Below, piece by piece: positions 43,708 through 54,880 of a DNA stretch of 64,000 nt. Every line of letters begins with the position of its first letter. Within the stretch, counting starts at the first letter, position 1. A program made the position numbers and the translations under genes. The stretch is from Planomonospora sp. ID67723. Its GTDB lineage: Bacteria > Actinomycetota > Actinomycetes > Streptosporangiales > Streptosporangiaceae. The notes beneath the pieces were generated by a model that made no database searches, was not told where the DNA came from, and worked only from the letters and a program-made list of their open reading frames with translations. The stretch is taken from the NCBI RefSeq assembly GCF_015711605.1, contig NZ_JABTEZ010000003.1, positions 310,001 through 374,000 on the forward strand, written 5' to 3'.

Positions 43708-44605
43708 CCCTCTCGTGACCGACCCCCTTGTGACCGCCCCTCTCGTGGCCGGCCGTCCTGGGGCGGGCCGTCCCATGGTGGCCGGGCGAGGCGCCCGTAC
43801 GGCCCGGCGGCACACGCGGAGGGGCCCCGGGCGCGGGACGGCGCTCTCGCGGTACGTCGCGGAGGCCGTCGGCCGCATGATCCCGGCGACGGGGTTCAGA
43901 ACCGCCGTCCCCGCGCTGGGACTCGGGGCGGCCCTGCTGGTCACGGGGTGCATGGCGGCGACCGGGGAGCGGGCGGACCCGTCCCTGGCCCGTTCCCTGC
44001 CGGTCACCGCACCCGCCCCCCCGAGGGACTCCGCCGTGCCGGTCCCGCCGGTGGCCTCCGCCGGAGCGGGCACGCGCAAGGGGAGGCGCGTCGGCTGGCC
44101 CGCCCCGCTGCCGGGTGAGCCCGGTGCGGCCGAACCGCTGGCGCTCGTGGTTCCGAGGGCCGGGGTCAACGCCCCGATCACCTGGATCGGACCCACCTCC
44201 GAGGGCGTTCTGGAGGCGCCGCCGCTCTGGCGTGCCGACCTGGCGGGCTGGGACAGGTCCGGCCCGATGCCGGGCGAGGCGGGCCCCGCGGTGATCGTCG
44301 GCCACCTCGACACCAGGACCGGCCCCGCCGTCTTCGCCCGGCTGCCCGGCCTGGTGCGGGGCGACACGGTGGCCGTGATCCGCCGGGACGGGAGCGTGGT
44401 GGTCTTCCGGGTGACGTCGGTCGAGCGGGCCCCCAAGGCGGCCTTCCCGGTGAGCCGGGTCTACCGGGCCCGGCCGTATCCGACGATCAGGCTCGTCACC
44501 TGCGGGGGCCGGTACGACCGCGAGCGCCACTCCTACGAGGAGAACCTGATCGTCTACGGCGACTTCGCGGCCTGGTACCGGCTGTCGGACTTCCCCCGGG
44601 GGTGA
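43700..44605 (+). CDS. Sortase (class E/F type)
   Basis: The 301-residue protein has a long basic N-terminus, a membrane helix (about 65-85, AVPALGLGAALLVTGCM), a proline-rich linker and a sortase domain with VIVGHLDT (catalytic histidine), RLVTCGGRYD (catalytic cysteine) and a late arginine in ERHSYEENLIVY. These are class E/F features. The GTG at 43700 overlaps the preceding surface-protein gene; ATG 43775 is another start that would keep the whole fold. Its natural substrate is likely the upstream gene product, though that lacks a clear motif. Confidence 0.82.
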   Translation: MADPLVTDPLVTAPLVAGRPGAGRPMVAGRGARTARRHTRRGPGRGTALSRYVAEAVGRMIPATGFRTAVPALGLGAALLVTGCMAATGERADPSLARSLPVTAPAPPRDSAVPVPPVASAGAGTRKGRRVGWPAPLPGEPGAAEPLALVVPRAGVNAPITWIGPTSEGVLEAPPLWRADLAGWDRSGPMPGEAGPAVIVGHLDTRTGPAVFARLPGLVRGDTVAVIRRDGSVVVFRVTSVERAPKAAFPVSRVYRARPYPTIRLVTCGGRYDRERHSYEENLIVYGDFAAWYRLSDFPRG

Positions 44606-44730
44606 CCGGCCGGCGCCTGAAACTTTCATCGGGCCGCGCGGGTGTTCCCTCAGGTCAGACGGGGACAGCGCCGCACAGGACGGCCCGTGAAAGGTCACAT
44701 GCTGTACACATCCCGGAAACATCCGGACTA

Positions 44731-44744
44731 TGGGAGCGCTCCCA
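44731..44744. promoter_or_regulatory. CebR-type operator upstream of the cellulase gene
   Basis: TGGGAGCGCTCCCA is a perfect 14-base palindrome identical to the established CebR/LacI-type box that controls cellulose-utilisation genes in streptomycetes and relatives. It lies 23 bases before the cellulase start codon. Cellobiose would release the repressor. CebR itself is not encoded in the window. Confidence 0.85.
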
Positions 44745-44767
44745 CCCCTCGTCTGGAGATGACACCA

Positions 44768-47071
44768 ATGAGAGCTCATCCGCGCCGCCATGCCTGGCGG
44801 AACCGGGCTGCGACCGCGGCGGCCGTGCTGGTCGCCGCCGCCGGTCTCGCCACCGGTCAGGCGGCGACGGCCCACGCGGCCGTCGCCTGCGACGTCGCCT
44901 ACTCCACCAACGACTGGCAGGGCGGCTTCACCGCCAGCGTCACCGTCAAGAACCTCGGTGACGCGCTGGACGGCTGGACCCTCGGCTTCACCTTCACCGG
45001 TGGGCAGAAACTCCAGCAGGGCTGGTCGGCCACCTGGAAGCAGGAGGCGGACAAGGTCACCGCCAAGAACCTGGAGTGGAACGGCAAGCTGGCCACCGGG
45101 GCCTCGACGAACGTCGGCTTCAACGGCTCGTGGAGCGGCTCCAACCCGAAGCCGACGGACTTCACGGTCAACGGCGTCGCCTGCGGCGGGCAGCCGCCGG
45201 TCAACCAGGCCCCGACCGTCAGCCTGACCAGCCCGGCGAGCGGCTCCTCGCACGCCGCGGGCGCGGCCGTGCCGCTCGCCGCGACGGCCTCCGACGACGG
45301 CGCGGTCAGCAAGGTCGAGTTCTACGTCGACGGGGCGCTCGTCAACACCGACACGACCGCCCCCTACTCCCACTCCGCCACCGGCCTGGCCGCCGGATCC
45401 CACACCGCCAAGGCCAAGGCCTACGACAACGGCACCCCGGTCCTCAGCAAGGAGAGCGCCGAGGTTCCCTTCACCGTGACGGGCGGAGGCACCCCGTCGA
45501 TCGTCGCCTCCCCCACCTCGGTCAGCGTGCCCGAGGGCGGCAGCAAGACCACCGGGTTCAAGCTGAGCCAGGCGCCGTCGGGCAACGTCACGGTCAACCT
45601 CACCAAGACCGGTGACGGTGACATCACCGTCGCGCCGTCCTCGCTGACCTTCACCGCGTCCAACTGGAACACGGCGCAGAACGTGACGGTCTCCGCCGCC
45701 GAGGACGCCGACGAGACCGACGGCACCGCCACCATCGCGGCCGCCGCGAGCGGCCACACCGGCGTCTCGGTCACCGCGACCGAGGAGGACAACGACGGCG
45801 ACACGCCGCCGGTCGGCGAGCACGTCGACAACCCCTACGACGGCGCGACCGGCTACGTGAACCCCAACTGGTCGGCCAAGGCCGCCGCCGAGCCGGGCGG
45901 CGCCGCGGTGGCGAACATCTCCACCGGCGTGTGGCTGGACCGCATCGCGGCCATCGCGGGCAGCTCCTCGTCGATGGGCCTGCGCGCCCACCTGGACGAG
46001 GCGCTCAAGCAGGACGCCGCCAACGGCAGCAAGCCGCTGACGATCCAGTTCGTCATCTACAACCTGCCCAACCGCGACTGCTCGGCCCTGGCCTCCAACG
46101 GTGAGCTGCTCATCGCCCAGGACGGCCTGAACCGCTACAAGAACGAGTACATCGACCCGATCGCCGCCATCATGAAGGACCCGAAGTACGCGGCGCTGCG
46201 GATCGTGACGATCGTCGAGATCGACTCGCTGCCCAACCTGGTCACCAACCTCAACGTGGCCAAGTGCCAGGAGGCCAAGGACACCGGGGCCTACGTCAAC
46301 GGGATCCGCTACGCCCTGGACAAGCTGCACGCCATCCCGAACGTCTACACCTACATCGACGCCGCCCACCACGGCTGGATCGGCTGGGACACGAACTTCG
46401 GCCCCTCCGCCGAGCTGTTCGCCACCACCGTCGCCGGCACCGCCAAGGGCTTCGAGAGCGTCGACGGCTTCATCACCAACACCGCCAACTACTCGGCGCT
46501 GAAGGAGCCGCACTTCACCATCAACACGACCATCGGCGGCCAGACGATCCGCCAGTCCGACTGGGTCGACTGGAACTACTACGTCGACGAACTCTCCTTC
46601 GCCCAGGCCTTCCGGCAGGAGCTCATCAGGAGGGGCTTCAAGTCGACCATCGGCATGCTGATCGACACCTCCCGCAACGGCTGGGGCGGAACCGCCCGGC
46701 CGGGCGCGCCGAGCACCTCCTCCGACGTCAACACCTTCGTCAACCAGTCCCGCATCGACCGCCGGATCCACGCCGGCAACTGGTGCAACCAGAGCGGCGC
46801 CGGTCTCGGCGAGCGGCCGCAGGCCAACCCGGCTCCGGGCCTGGACGCCTACGTCTGGATCAAGCCGCCGGGCGAGTCCGACGGCTCCAGCAAGGCCATC
46901 CCGAACGACGAGGGCAAGGGCTTCGACCGAATGTGCGACCCGACCTACGAGGGCAACGAGCGCAACGGCAACAGCATGAGCGGTTCGCTGCCGGACGCCC
47001 CGGTCTCCGGTCACTGGTTCTCCGCCCAGTTCCAGGAGCTGCTCAAGAACGCCTACCCGCCCGTCCAGTAG
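44768..47071 (+). CDS. Secreted cellulase: CBM2, Ig-like modules and GH6 catalytic domain
   Basis: The 767-residue precursor has a signal peptide (to about residue 38, ending TAHAA), a CBM2 cellulose-binding module (about 38-140, with two cysteines near its ends), an Ig-like module (about 148-240), a third beta-rich module (about 245-345), and a GH6 domain from about 353 on. GH6 landmarks are YNLPNRDCSA (an active-site aspartate) and VTIVEIDSLPNLV (the likely catalytic acid) and WIKPPGESDG. It is most likely an exo-acting cellobiohydrolase, but endo activity cannot be excluded. ATG 44768 follows CTGGAG. A CebR box is upstream and a terminator downstream. Confidence 0.9.
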   Translation: MRAHPRRHAWRNRAATAAAVLVAAAGLATGQAATAHAAVACDVAYSTNDWQGGFTASVTVKNLGDALDGWTLGFTFTGGQKLQQGWSATWKQEADKVTAKNLEWNGKLATGASTNVGFNGSWSGSNPKPTDFTVNGVACGGQPPVNQAPTVSLTSPASGSSHAAGAAVPLAATASDDGAVSKVEFYVDGALVNTDTTAPYSHSATGLAAGSHTAKAKAYDNGTPVLSKESAEVPFTVTGGGTPSIVASPTSVSVPEGGSKTTGFKLSQAPSGNVTVNLTKTGDGDITVAPSSLTFTASNWNTAQNVTVSAAEDADETDGTATIAAAASGHTGVSVTATEEDNDGDTPPVGEHVDNPYDGATGYVNPNWSAKAAAEPGGAAVANISTGVWLDRIAAIAGSSSSMGLRAHLDEALKQDAANGSKPLTIQFVIYNLPNRDCSALASNGELLIAQDGLNRYKNEYIDPIAAIMKDPKYAALRIVTIVEIDSLPNLVTNLNVAKCQEAKDTGAYVNGIRYALDKLHAIPNVYTYIDAAHHGWIGWDTNFGPSAELFATTVAGTAKGFESVDGFITNTANYSALKEPHFTINTTIGGQTIRQSDWVDWNYYVDELSFAQAFRQELIRRGFKSTIGMLIDTSRNGWGGTARPGAPSTSSDVNTFVNQSRIDRRIHAGNWCNQSGAGLGERPQANPAPGLDAYVWIKPPGESDGSSKAIPNDEGKGFDRMCDPTYEGNERNGNSMSGSLPDAPVSGHWFSAQFQELLKNAYPPVQ

Positions 47072-47102
47072 TCCCCGCCGGCACGGTTCGGTAGGGCCCC
47101 GA

Positions 47103-47137
47103 GGCCCCGTCGCCCCCCACAAGGGGGCGGCGGGGCC
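47103..47137 (+). terminator. Terminator after the cellulase gene
   Basis: Fifteen-base arms 47103-47117 and 47123-47137 pair with one G-T pair around a five-base loop, 31 bases past the stop codon. Confidence 0.75.
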
Positions 47138-47290
47138 GTACCCGTGTCCGGCCCGCTCGCGAGGGAGCGCCGGGGGAGGAAGTGCGGCTGTGCCGTAGCC
47201 GGGCGGATATTGGGATGCACGCGGGGAACGGGTCAGGCACCATGGGCGGTTGGCTCCTGACCCGTGGGCCGAAAGTATCCTGGCACCGAC

Positions 47291-50200
47291 ATGGGAACGC
47301 CTCAGTTGACATCTCCACTCGCCGACCTCCACGCGCGCCTGCCCGAGCTGACCCTCCGCGACCAGCGGCGGCTGGGGCGGCGGCTCGACGGCGCACGCAA
47401 GGTCAGGAACCGCTCCGCGCAGCAGAAGATCGCCGCGGAGATCGGCGCCGACATCGAACGGGCCGAACGCCGGATCGCCGAGCGGCGTGCGGGCGTGCCG
47501 GCGGTGACCTATCCGGAGGCGCTCCCGGTCAGCCAGCGCAAGGACGACATCCTGGAGGCCGTCCGCGACCACCAGGTCGTGATCGTCGCCGGTGAGACGG
47601 GCTCGGGCAAGACCACCCAGTTGCCGAAGATCTGCCTGGAGCTGGGCCGGGGGGTCAAGGGCCTGATCGGGCACACCCAGCCCCGCCGGATCGCGGCCAG
47701 GACCGTGGCCGAGCGGGTGGCCGAGGAGCTGGACACCCCGCTCGGCGAGGCGGTCGGCTACAAGGTGCGCTTCACCGACCAGGTGAGCGACGGCACGCTC
47801 GTCAAGGTCATGACCGACGGCATCCTCCTGGCCGAGCTGCAGGGCGACCGAGAGCTCGCCCAGTACGACACGCTGATCATCGACGAGGCGCACGAGCGCA
47901 GCCTCAACATCGACTTCATCCTCGGCTATCTCAAGCAGCTCCTGCCCAGGCGCCCCGATCTGAAGGTGATCATCACCTCGGCGACCATCGACCCGGAGCG
48001 CTTCTCCCGGCACTTCGGCGACGCCCCGATCGTGGAGGTCTCCGGCCGGACCTACCCCGTCGAGGTGCGCTACCGGCCGCTCGGCGAGGACGACGACCAG
48101 ATCCAGGCGATCGGCGACGCGGTGGACGAGCTCTGCCTGGAGGGGCCCGGCGACATCCTGGTCTTCCTCAGCGGCGAGCGGGAGATCCGCGACACCGCCG
48201 ACGCGCTGTCCAAACGCGGCGACGTCGAGGTCCTCCCGCTGTACGCCCGCCTGTCGGCCGCCGAGCAGCACCGGGTCTTCCAGCCGCACCGGGGCCGCCG
48301 CGTCGTGCTGTCCACCAACGTGGCCGAGACCTCGCTGACCGTGCCCGGCATCAAGTACGTGGTCGACCCCGGCTTCGCCCGCATCTCCCGCTACAGCCAC
48401 CGCACCAAGGTGCAGCGCCTGCCCATCGAGGCGATCTCCCAGGCCTCGGCCAACCAGCGCAAGGGCCGCTGCGGCCGTGTCTCCGAGGGTGTGTGCATCC
48501 GGCTCTACGAGGAGGAGGACTTCCTCGCCCGGCCGGAGTTCACCGACCCGGAGATCCTGCGCACCAACCTCGCCTCGGTCATCCTGCAGATGACCTCCAT
48601 CGGACTGGGCGACATCGCGGCCTTCCCGTTCGTCGAGCCGCCGGACCAGCGCCAGGTCAAGGACGGCTTCGACCTGCTGCGCGAGCTCGGCGCCTTCGAC
48701 GAGGCCAAGCACATCACGCCGCTGGGCCGCAAGCTCGCCGGGCTCCCGGTGGACCCGCGGCTGGCCCGGATGGTGCTGGAGGCCGACCACAACGGCTGCG
48801 TCCGCGAGGTCATGGTCATCGCCGCGGCCCTGTCCATCCAGGACCCGCGCGAGCGCCCGGCCGACAAGCAGCAGGCCGCCGACGAGATGCACCGGCGGTT
48901 CGCCGACAAGGAGTCGGACTTCGTCTCCTACCTGAACCTCTGGAACCACCTCCAGGAGAAGCAGAAGGAGCTCTCTTCGAGCGCCTTCCGGCGGTTGTGC
49001 AAGGCCGAGTTCCTCAACTACCTGCGCGTGCGCGAGTGGCAGGACGTCTACAGCCAGCTCCGGCAGATGTCGAAGTCGCTCGGGGTCACGCTCAACAGCA
49101 CCCCCGGCGACGAGCAGAAGATCCACACCTCGCTGCTGTCCGGCCTGCTGTCGCACATCGGCGTCAAGGACATCGACAAGAAGGGTCCCCAGGACGGTCC
49201 CCGCCGCCCTCTCACCGAATACATCGGCGCCCGCAACGCCCGCTTCGCGATCTTCCCCGGCTCCGCGCTGGCCAGGAAGCAGCCGCTCTGGGTGATGTCC
49301 GCCGAGCTGGTGGAGACCTCCCGGCTCTGGGCCCGGGTCAACGCCAGGATCGAGCCCGAGTGGGTCGAGCCGCTGGCCCAGCACCTGATCAAGCGCACCT
49401 ACTCCGAGCCGCACTGGGAGAAGAAGCAGGCCGCCGTCGTGGCCTACGAGAAGGTCACCCTGTACGGCGTGCCGATCGTGGCCCAGCGCAAGGTCAACTA
49501 CGGCCGCGTCGACCCCGAGCTCAGCCGCGAGCTGTTCATCCGGCACGCCCTGGTCGAGGGCGACTGGGAGACCCACCACGCCTTCTTCGCCGAGAACCGC
49601 AGGCTCCTGGAGGAGGTCGGGGAGCTGGAGGAGCGGGCCCGCCGCCGCGACATCCTCGTCGACGACGAGACCCTGTTCGACTTCTACGACCAGCGCGTCG
49701 GCTCCGACGTCGTCTCCGGACGCCACTTCGACTCATGGTGGAAGAAGACCCGGCAGAGCGACCCCGACCTGCTCAACTTCGAGAAGTCGATGCTGATCAG
49801 CGAGACGGCCGGGGACGTCAGCCAGCGCGACTACCCCGACGTCTGGCGGCAGGGCGGGCTCAGGTTCCCGCTGACCTACCAGTTCGAGCCCGGCGCCGAC
49901 GCCGACGGCGTGACCGCGCACATCCCCCTCTCCCTGCTCAACCAGGTCAACGTCGAGGGCTTCGACTGGCAGATCCCCGGCCTGAGGGAGGAGCTCCTCA
50001 CCGCGCTGATCCGCTCCCTGCCCAAGAACATCCGGCGCAACTTCGTGCCCGCCCCCAACTACGCCAAGCAGGTGCTCCAGCGGGCCAAGCCCACCCAGGA
50101 GCCGCTGCTGGCGGTGCTGGAGCGGGAGCTGCTCAACCTCACCGGCATCCAGGTCCCGCGGGAGGCATGGCAGCTCGACAACGTCCCCGACCACCTGAAG

Positions 50201-51184
50201 ATCACCTTCCGGGTGATCGACGGCCGCAAGCACAAGATCGCGGAGAGCAAGGACCTGGCCGAGCTCAAGCGGCGGCTCGCCCCCAAGCTCCGCCAGACCC
50301 TCTCCAAGGCCGCGGGCATGGAGCAGTCCGGCCTGACCACCTGGAGTCTGGGCGAGCTGCCCAAGACGTTCGAGCAGCGGCGGATGAAGGCCTATCCGGC
50401 CCTGGCCGACGAGGGCGCGAGCGTGGCCGTGCGGATGTTCGAGACCGAGGCCGAGCAGCGCCGCGCCATGTGGGAGGGCACCCGCAGGCTGCTGCTGCTC
50501 AACACCCCCTCCCCGGCCAAGTGGGTCCTCGGACGCCTGGACAACCAGGCCAAACTGGCGCTGAGCCGCAGCCCGCACGCGGGCGCGACGGCGTTGTTCG
50601 ACGACTGCATCGCCTGCGCCGCCGACAAGCTGATGGGCGAGTACGGCGGGCCGGTCTGGGACGAGTCCGCCTTCGCCACCCTGCACGACAAGGTCCGCGC
50701 CGAGCTGTTCGACACCACGGCCGAGGTGGTCGACCGGGTCCGGAGCATCCTGGCGGTCTGGCACGCCCTCAGCACCCGGCTGGCCGAGTCGCGCCCCGCT
50801 CCCGCCGTGGAGGACGTCCGCGACCAGGTCGCCCACCTCGTCTACCCCGGCTTCGTCACCGCCACCGGGTACGCCCGCCTGCCCGACCTGCTGCGCTACC
50901 TCAAGGCGGCCGAGCGCCGGCTGGAGAAGCTCCCCGACGACCCGTACCGCGACGAGGAGCGCATGCACAAGATCCATGACATCGAGGACGACTACCACGA
51001 CCTGGTCGAGAAGCTCCCGCCCGCCCGCCGCGGCGACGAGGACGTCCGCAAGATCCGCTGGATGATCGAGGAGCTGAGGGTCAGCTACTTCGCCCAGACC
51101 CTCGGCACGCCGTACTCCATCTCCGACAAGCGCATCCGCAAGGCGATGGAGGGCGTGGACCTGGGGCAGTCCTTCCAGCGGTAG
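47291..51184 (+). CDS. hrpA: ATP-dependent RNA helicase HrpA
   Basis: The 1297-residue protein is a full-length DEAH/RHA helicase: GETGSGKTTQ, IIDEAHERSLN, ITSATIDPERF, TNVAETSLTVPGI and QRKGRCGRVSEG in order, followed by the helicase-associated and OB-fold regions and the long DUF3418-type C-terminal part. HrpA acts on mRNA and ribosome-associated RNA. ATG 47291 has no good ribosome-binding site; TATCCT at 47276-47281 suggests a message that begins close to or at the ATG. A GTG at 47264 in frame is possible but would add nine residues. Confidence 0.92.
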   Translation: MGTPQLTSPLADLHARLPELTLRDQRRLGRRLDGARKVRNRSAQQKIAAEIGADIERAERRIAERRAGVPAVTYPEALPVSQRKDDILEAVRDHQVVIVAGETGSGKTTQLPKICLELGRGVKGLIGHTQPRRIAARTVAERVAEELDTPLGEAVGYKVRFTDQVSDGTLVKVMTDGILLAELQGDRELAQYDTLIIDEAHERSLNIDFILGYLKQLLPRRPDLKVIITSATIDPERFSRHFGDAPIVEVSGRTYPVEVRYRPLGEDDDQIQAIGDAVDELCLEGPGDILVFLSGEREIRDTADALSKRGDVEVLPLYARLSAAEQHRVFQPHRGRRVVLSTNVAETSLTVPGIKYVVDPGFARISRYSHRTKVQRLPIEAISQASANQRKGRCGRVSEGVCIRLYEEEDFLARPEFTDPEILRTNLASVILQMTSIGLGDIAAFPFVEPPDQRQVKDGFDLLRELGAFDEAKHITPLGRKLAGLPVDPRLARMVLEADHNGCVREVMVIAAALSIQDPRERPADKQQAADEMHRRFADKESDFVSYLNLWNHLQEKQKELSSSAFRRLCKAEFLNYLRVREWQDVYSQLRQMSKSLGVTLNSTPGDEQKIHTSLLSGLLSHIGVKDIDKKGPQDGPRRPLTEYIGARNARFAIFPGSALARKQPLWVMSAELVETSRLWARVNARIEPEWVEPLAQHLIKRTYSEPHWEKKQAAVVAYEKVTLYGVPIVAQRKVNYGRVDPELSRELFIRHALVEGDWETHHAFFAENRRLLEEVGELEERARRRDILVDDETLFDFYDQRVGSDVVSGRHFDSWWKKTRQSDPDLLNFEKSMLISETAGDVSQRDYPDVWRQGGLRFPLTYQFEPGADADGVTAHIPLSLLNQVNVEGFDWQIPGLREELLTALIRSLPKNIRRNFVPAPNYAKQVLQRAKPTQEPLLAVLERELLNLTGIQVPREAWQLDNVPDHLKITFRVIDGRKHKIAESKDLAELKRRLAPKLRQTLSKAAGMEQSGLTTWSLGELPKTFEQRRMKAYPALADEGASVAVRMFETEAEQRRAMWEGTRRLLLLNTPSPAKWVLGRLDNQAKLALSRSPHAGATALFDDCIACAADKLMGEYGGPVWDESAFATLHDKVRAELFDTTAEVVDRVRSILAVWHALSTRLAESRPAPAVEDVRDQVAHLVYPGFVTATGYARLPDLLRYLKAAERRLEKLPDDPYRDEERMHKIHDIEDDYHDLVEKLPPARRGDEDVRKIRWMIEELRVSYFAQTLGTPYSISDKRIRKAMEGVDLGQSFQR

Positions 51185-51210
51185 GCGTCCCCGCCGCGGG
51201 GCGGGATTTC

Positions 51211-53514
<2,304 letters not shown>

Positions 53515-53742
53515 GCCTTCAAGTGTCTCATTCAAGTATCTATGAAGACTTTTCTGTGATTTCCGGAGAAGAGATCGATGGTTGGGGTGGAAAACCTTCA
53601 ACTCGCTGGTAACCCCTCCGCTGGAAGGGGACCGGCCGTGCGCGAAGGCTCCGGCCGCCGGGACGGCCGCCCCGCGGCCGGAGGCGGGGAGCGGCACTAG
53701 GATGCGGTGGGCCCACGGAGGGCTGTGGAGGGAGAGAATGCC

Positions 53743-54390
53743 GTGATCCGGGCGCTGGTGTTCGACGTGGGGGAGACCCTGATCGACGAGACGCGGATCT
53801 GGACGCGCTGGGCCGACCGGCTCGGCGTCACCCGGTTCACCATGCTCGGCGTGCTGGGCGGCATGGCCGCGCTCGACCGGTCCTTCGCCGAGGCGTTCCA
53901 GATCATCAGGCCGGGGTTCGACGTCGAGACGGAGCAGGAGGCGTGGAAACGCGAGGATCCCGACGGGCTCCGGGTCGACTTCGACGCCGCCGACCTCTAT
54001 CCCGACGTACGGCCCGGCCTCGCCGCCCTGCGCGAGCTCGGCTACGAGCTGATCATCGCCGGGAACCAGCCTCCCCAGGCCCACGACGCGCTGGCCGCCA
54101 TGGACCTGCCGGTGGACGCCATATACACCTCCGACGGGTGGGGTGTGTCCAAGCCCGATCCCGCGTTCTTCGCCAAGGTCGTGGCGGTCTCGGGCCGCGA
54201 GCCGGGGGAGCTCCTCTACGTGGGCGACCGTCTCGACAACGACGTGTTCCCCGCCCGGCGGGCGGGCATGCGGACGGCCCTGATCCGCCGCGGACCCTGG
54301 GGATACCTCCACGCCGCCCGCCCGGAGGCGGCCCGGGCCGACCACGTCGTCGAGGGCTTCCCCGATCTGGTCGCCGCGATGCGGCCCTGA
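53743..54390 (+). CDS. HAD-superfamily hydrolase
   Basis: The 215-residue protein begins IRALVFDVGETLIDE, a HAD motif I variant in which the usual second aspartate is replaced (DVGET), seen in a set of HAD proteins. Later motifs are IIAGNQ (motif II region), KPDPAFF (lysine) and YVGDRLDNDVFPARRAGM (motif IV). The aspartate nucleophile is present, but loss of the second aspartate could alter phosphatase activity. GTG 53743 follows GGAGGGAGAG. Confidence 0.82.
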   Translation: MIRALVFDVGETLIDETRIWTRWADRLGVTRFTMLGVLGGMAALDRSFAEAFQIIRPGFDVETEQEAWKREDPDGLRVDFDAADLYPDVRPGLAALRELGYELIIAGNQPPQAHDALAAMDLPVDAIYTSDGWGVSKPDPAFFAKVVAVSGREPGELLYVGDRLDNDVFPARRAGMRTALIRRGPWGYLHAARPEAARADHVVEGFPDLVAAMRP

Positions 54391-54432
54391 CGGCCGCGGC
54401 CCGTTCCCGCGCCGGTGACGCGGGTCCGGCAC

Positions 54433-54451
54433 GCGGGGGATCGTCCCCCGC
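54433..54451. terminator. Hairpin between convergent genes
   Basis: GCGGGGGA (54433-54440) and TCCCCCGC (54444-54451) pair around TCG in the gap between the HAD gene and the converging small gene. Confidence 0.55.
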
Positions 54452-54489
54452 GGTCCGCCGCGGGGGCGCCGGGATGCGACCACGCAGGG

Positions 54490-54786
54490 CTATTTGACGC
54501 GGTGGATGTGGACCGCGCGCTCCTCGGCCGACAGGTCGTGGACGTCGACGTCGGTGACGTAGGACTCCTGCAGTTCCTCGGAGCCCGGCGCGACCAGCCG
54601 GCCCTCGTCGTGCCGGGCCCGGTGGCGCTCCGGGGCCTCGCGCCGGAGGCGCTCGTCCAGGGTGTCCCGGTGCGCGGGGTCGTCCTCGACGATCTGGTGG
54701 TTGAAGCCGAGGTCGCTGGTCGCCTGCTCGACCTCGATCGACTGCTCGTCGCTCATCCCGTAGCGATCCGGAGGTAGTTGGCTCAT
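54490..54786 (-). CDS. Small acidic protein, possibly DUF5709
   Basis: The 98-residue protein contains a central segment TLDERLRREAPE and GRLVAPGSEEL, which recalls DUF5709 proteins of actinobacteria, and ends with VTDVDVHDLSAEERAVHIHRV. Highly charged, no membrane segment, function unknown. The ATG at 54786 has no clear ribosome-binding site; an ATG at 54756 is a possible alternative. Confidence 0.6.
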   Translation of the reverse strand: MSQLPPDRYGMSDEQSIEVEQATSDLGFNHQIVEDDPAHRDTLDERLRREAPERHRARHDEGRLVAPGSEELQESYVTDVDVHDLSAEERAVHIHRVK

Positions 54787-54880
54787 ACCGGGGCACTACC
54801 CGATACAGAGCAGGAAAACCGCAGGTCAGGAGTAGATATATCCCGAGCGTCCAGGGACGGCGCCGACTCGCGGCCTGCGG

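Noticed and set aside
43475-49726. A 2083-codon minus-strand reading frame
   Set aside because: It covers the sortase, cellulase and hrpA genes in antisense and has only Gly/Arg/Val-rich low-complexity sequence, a usual GC-rich shadow.
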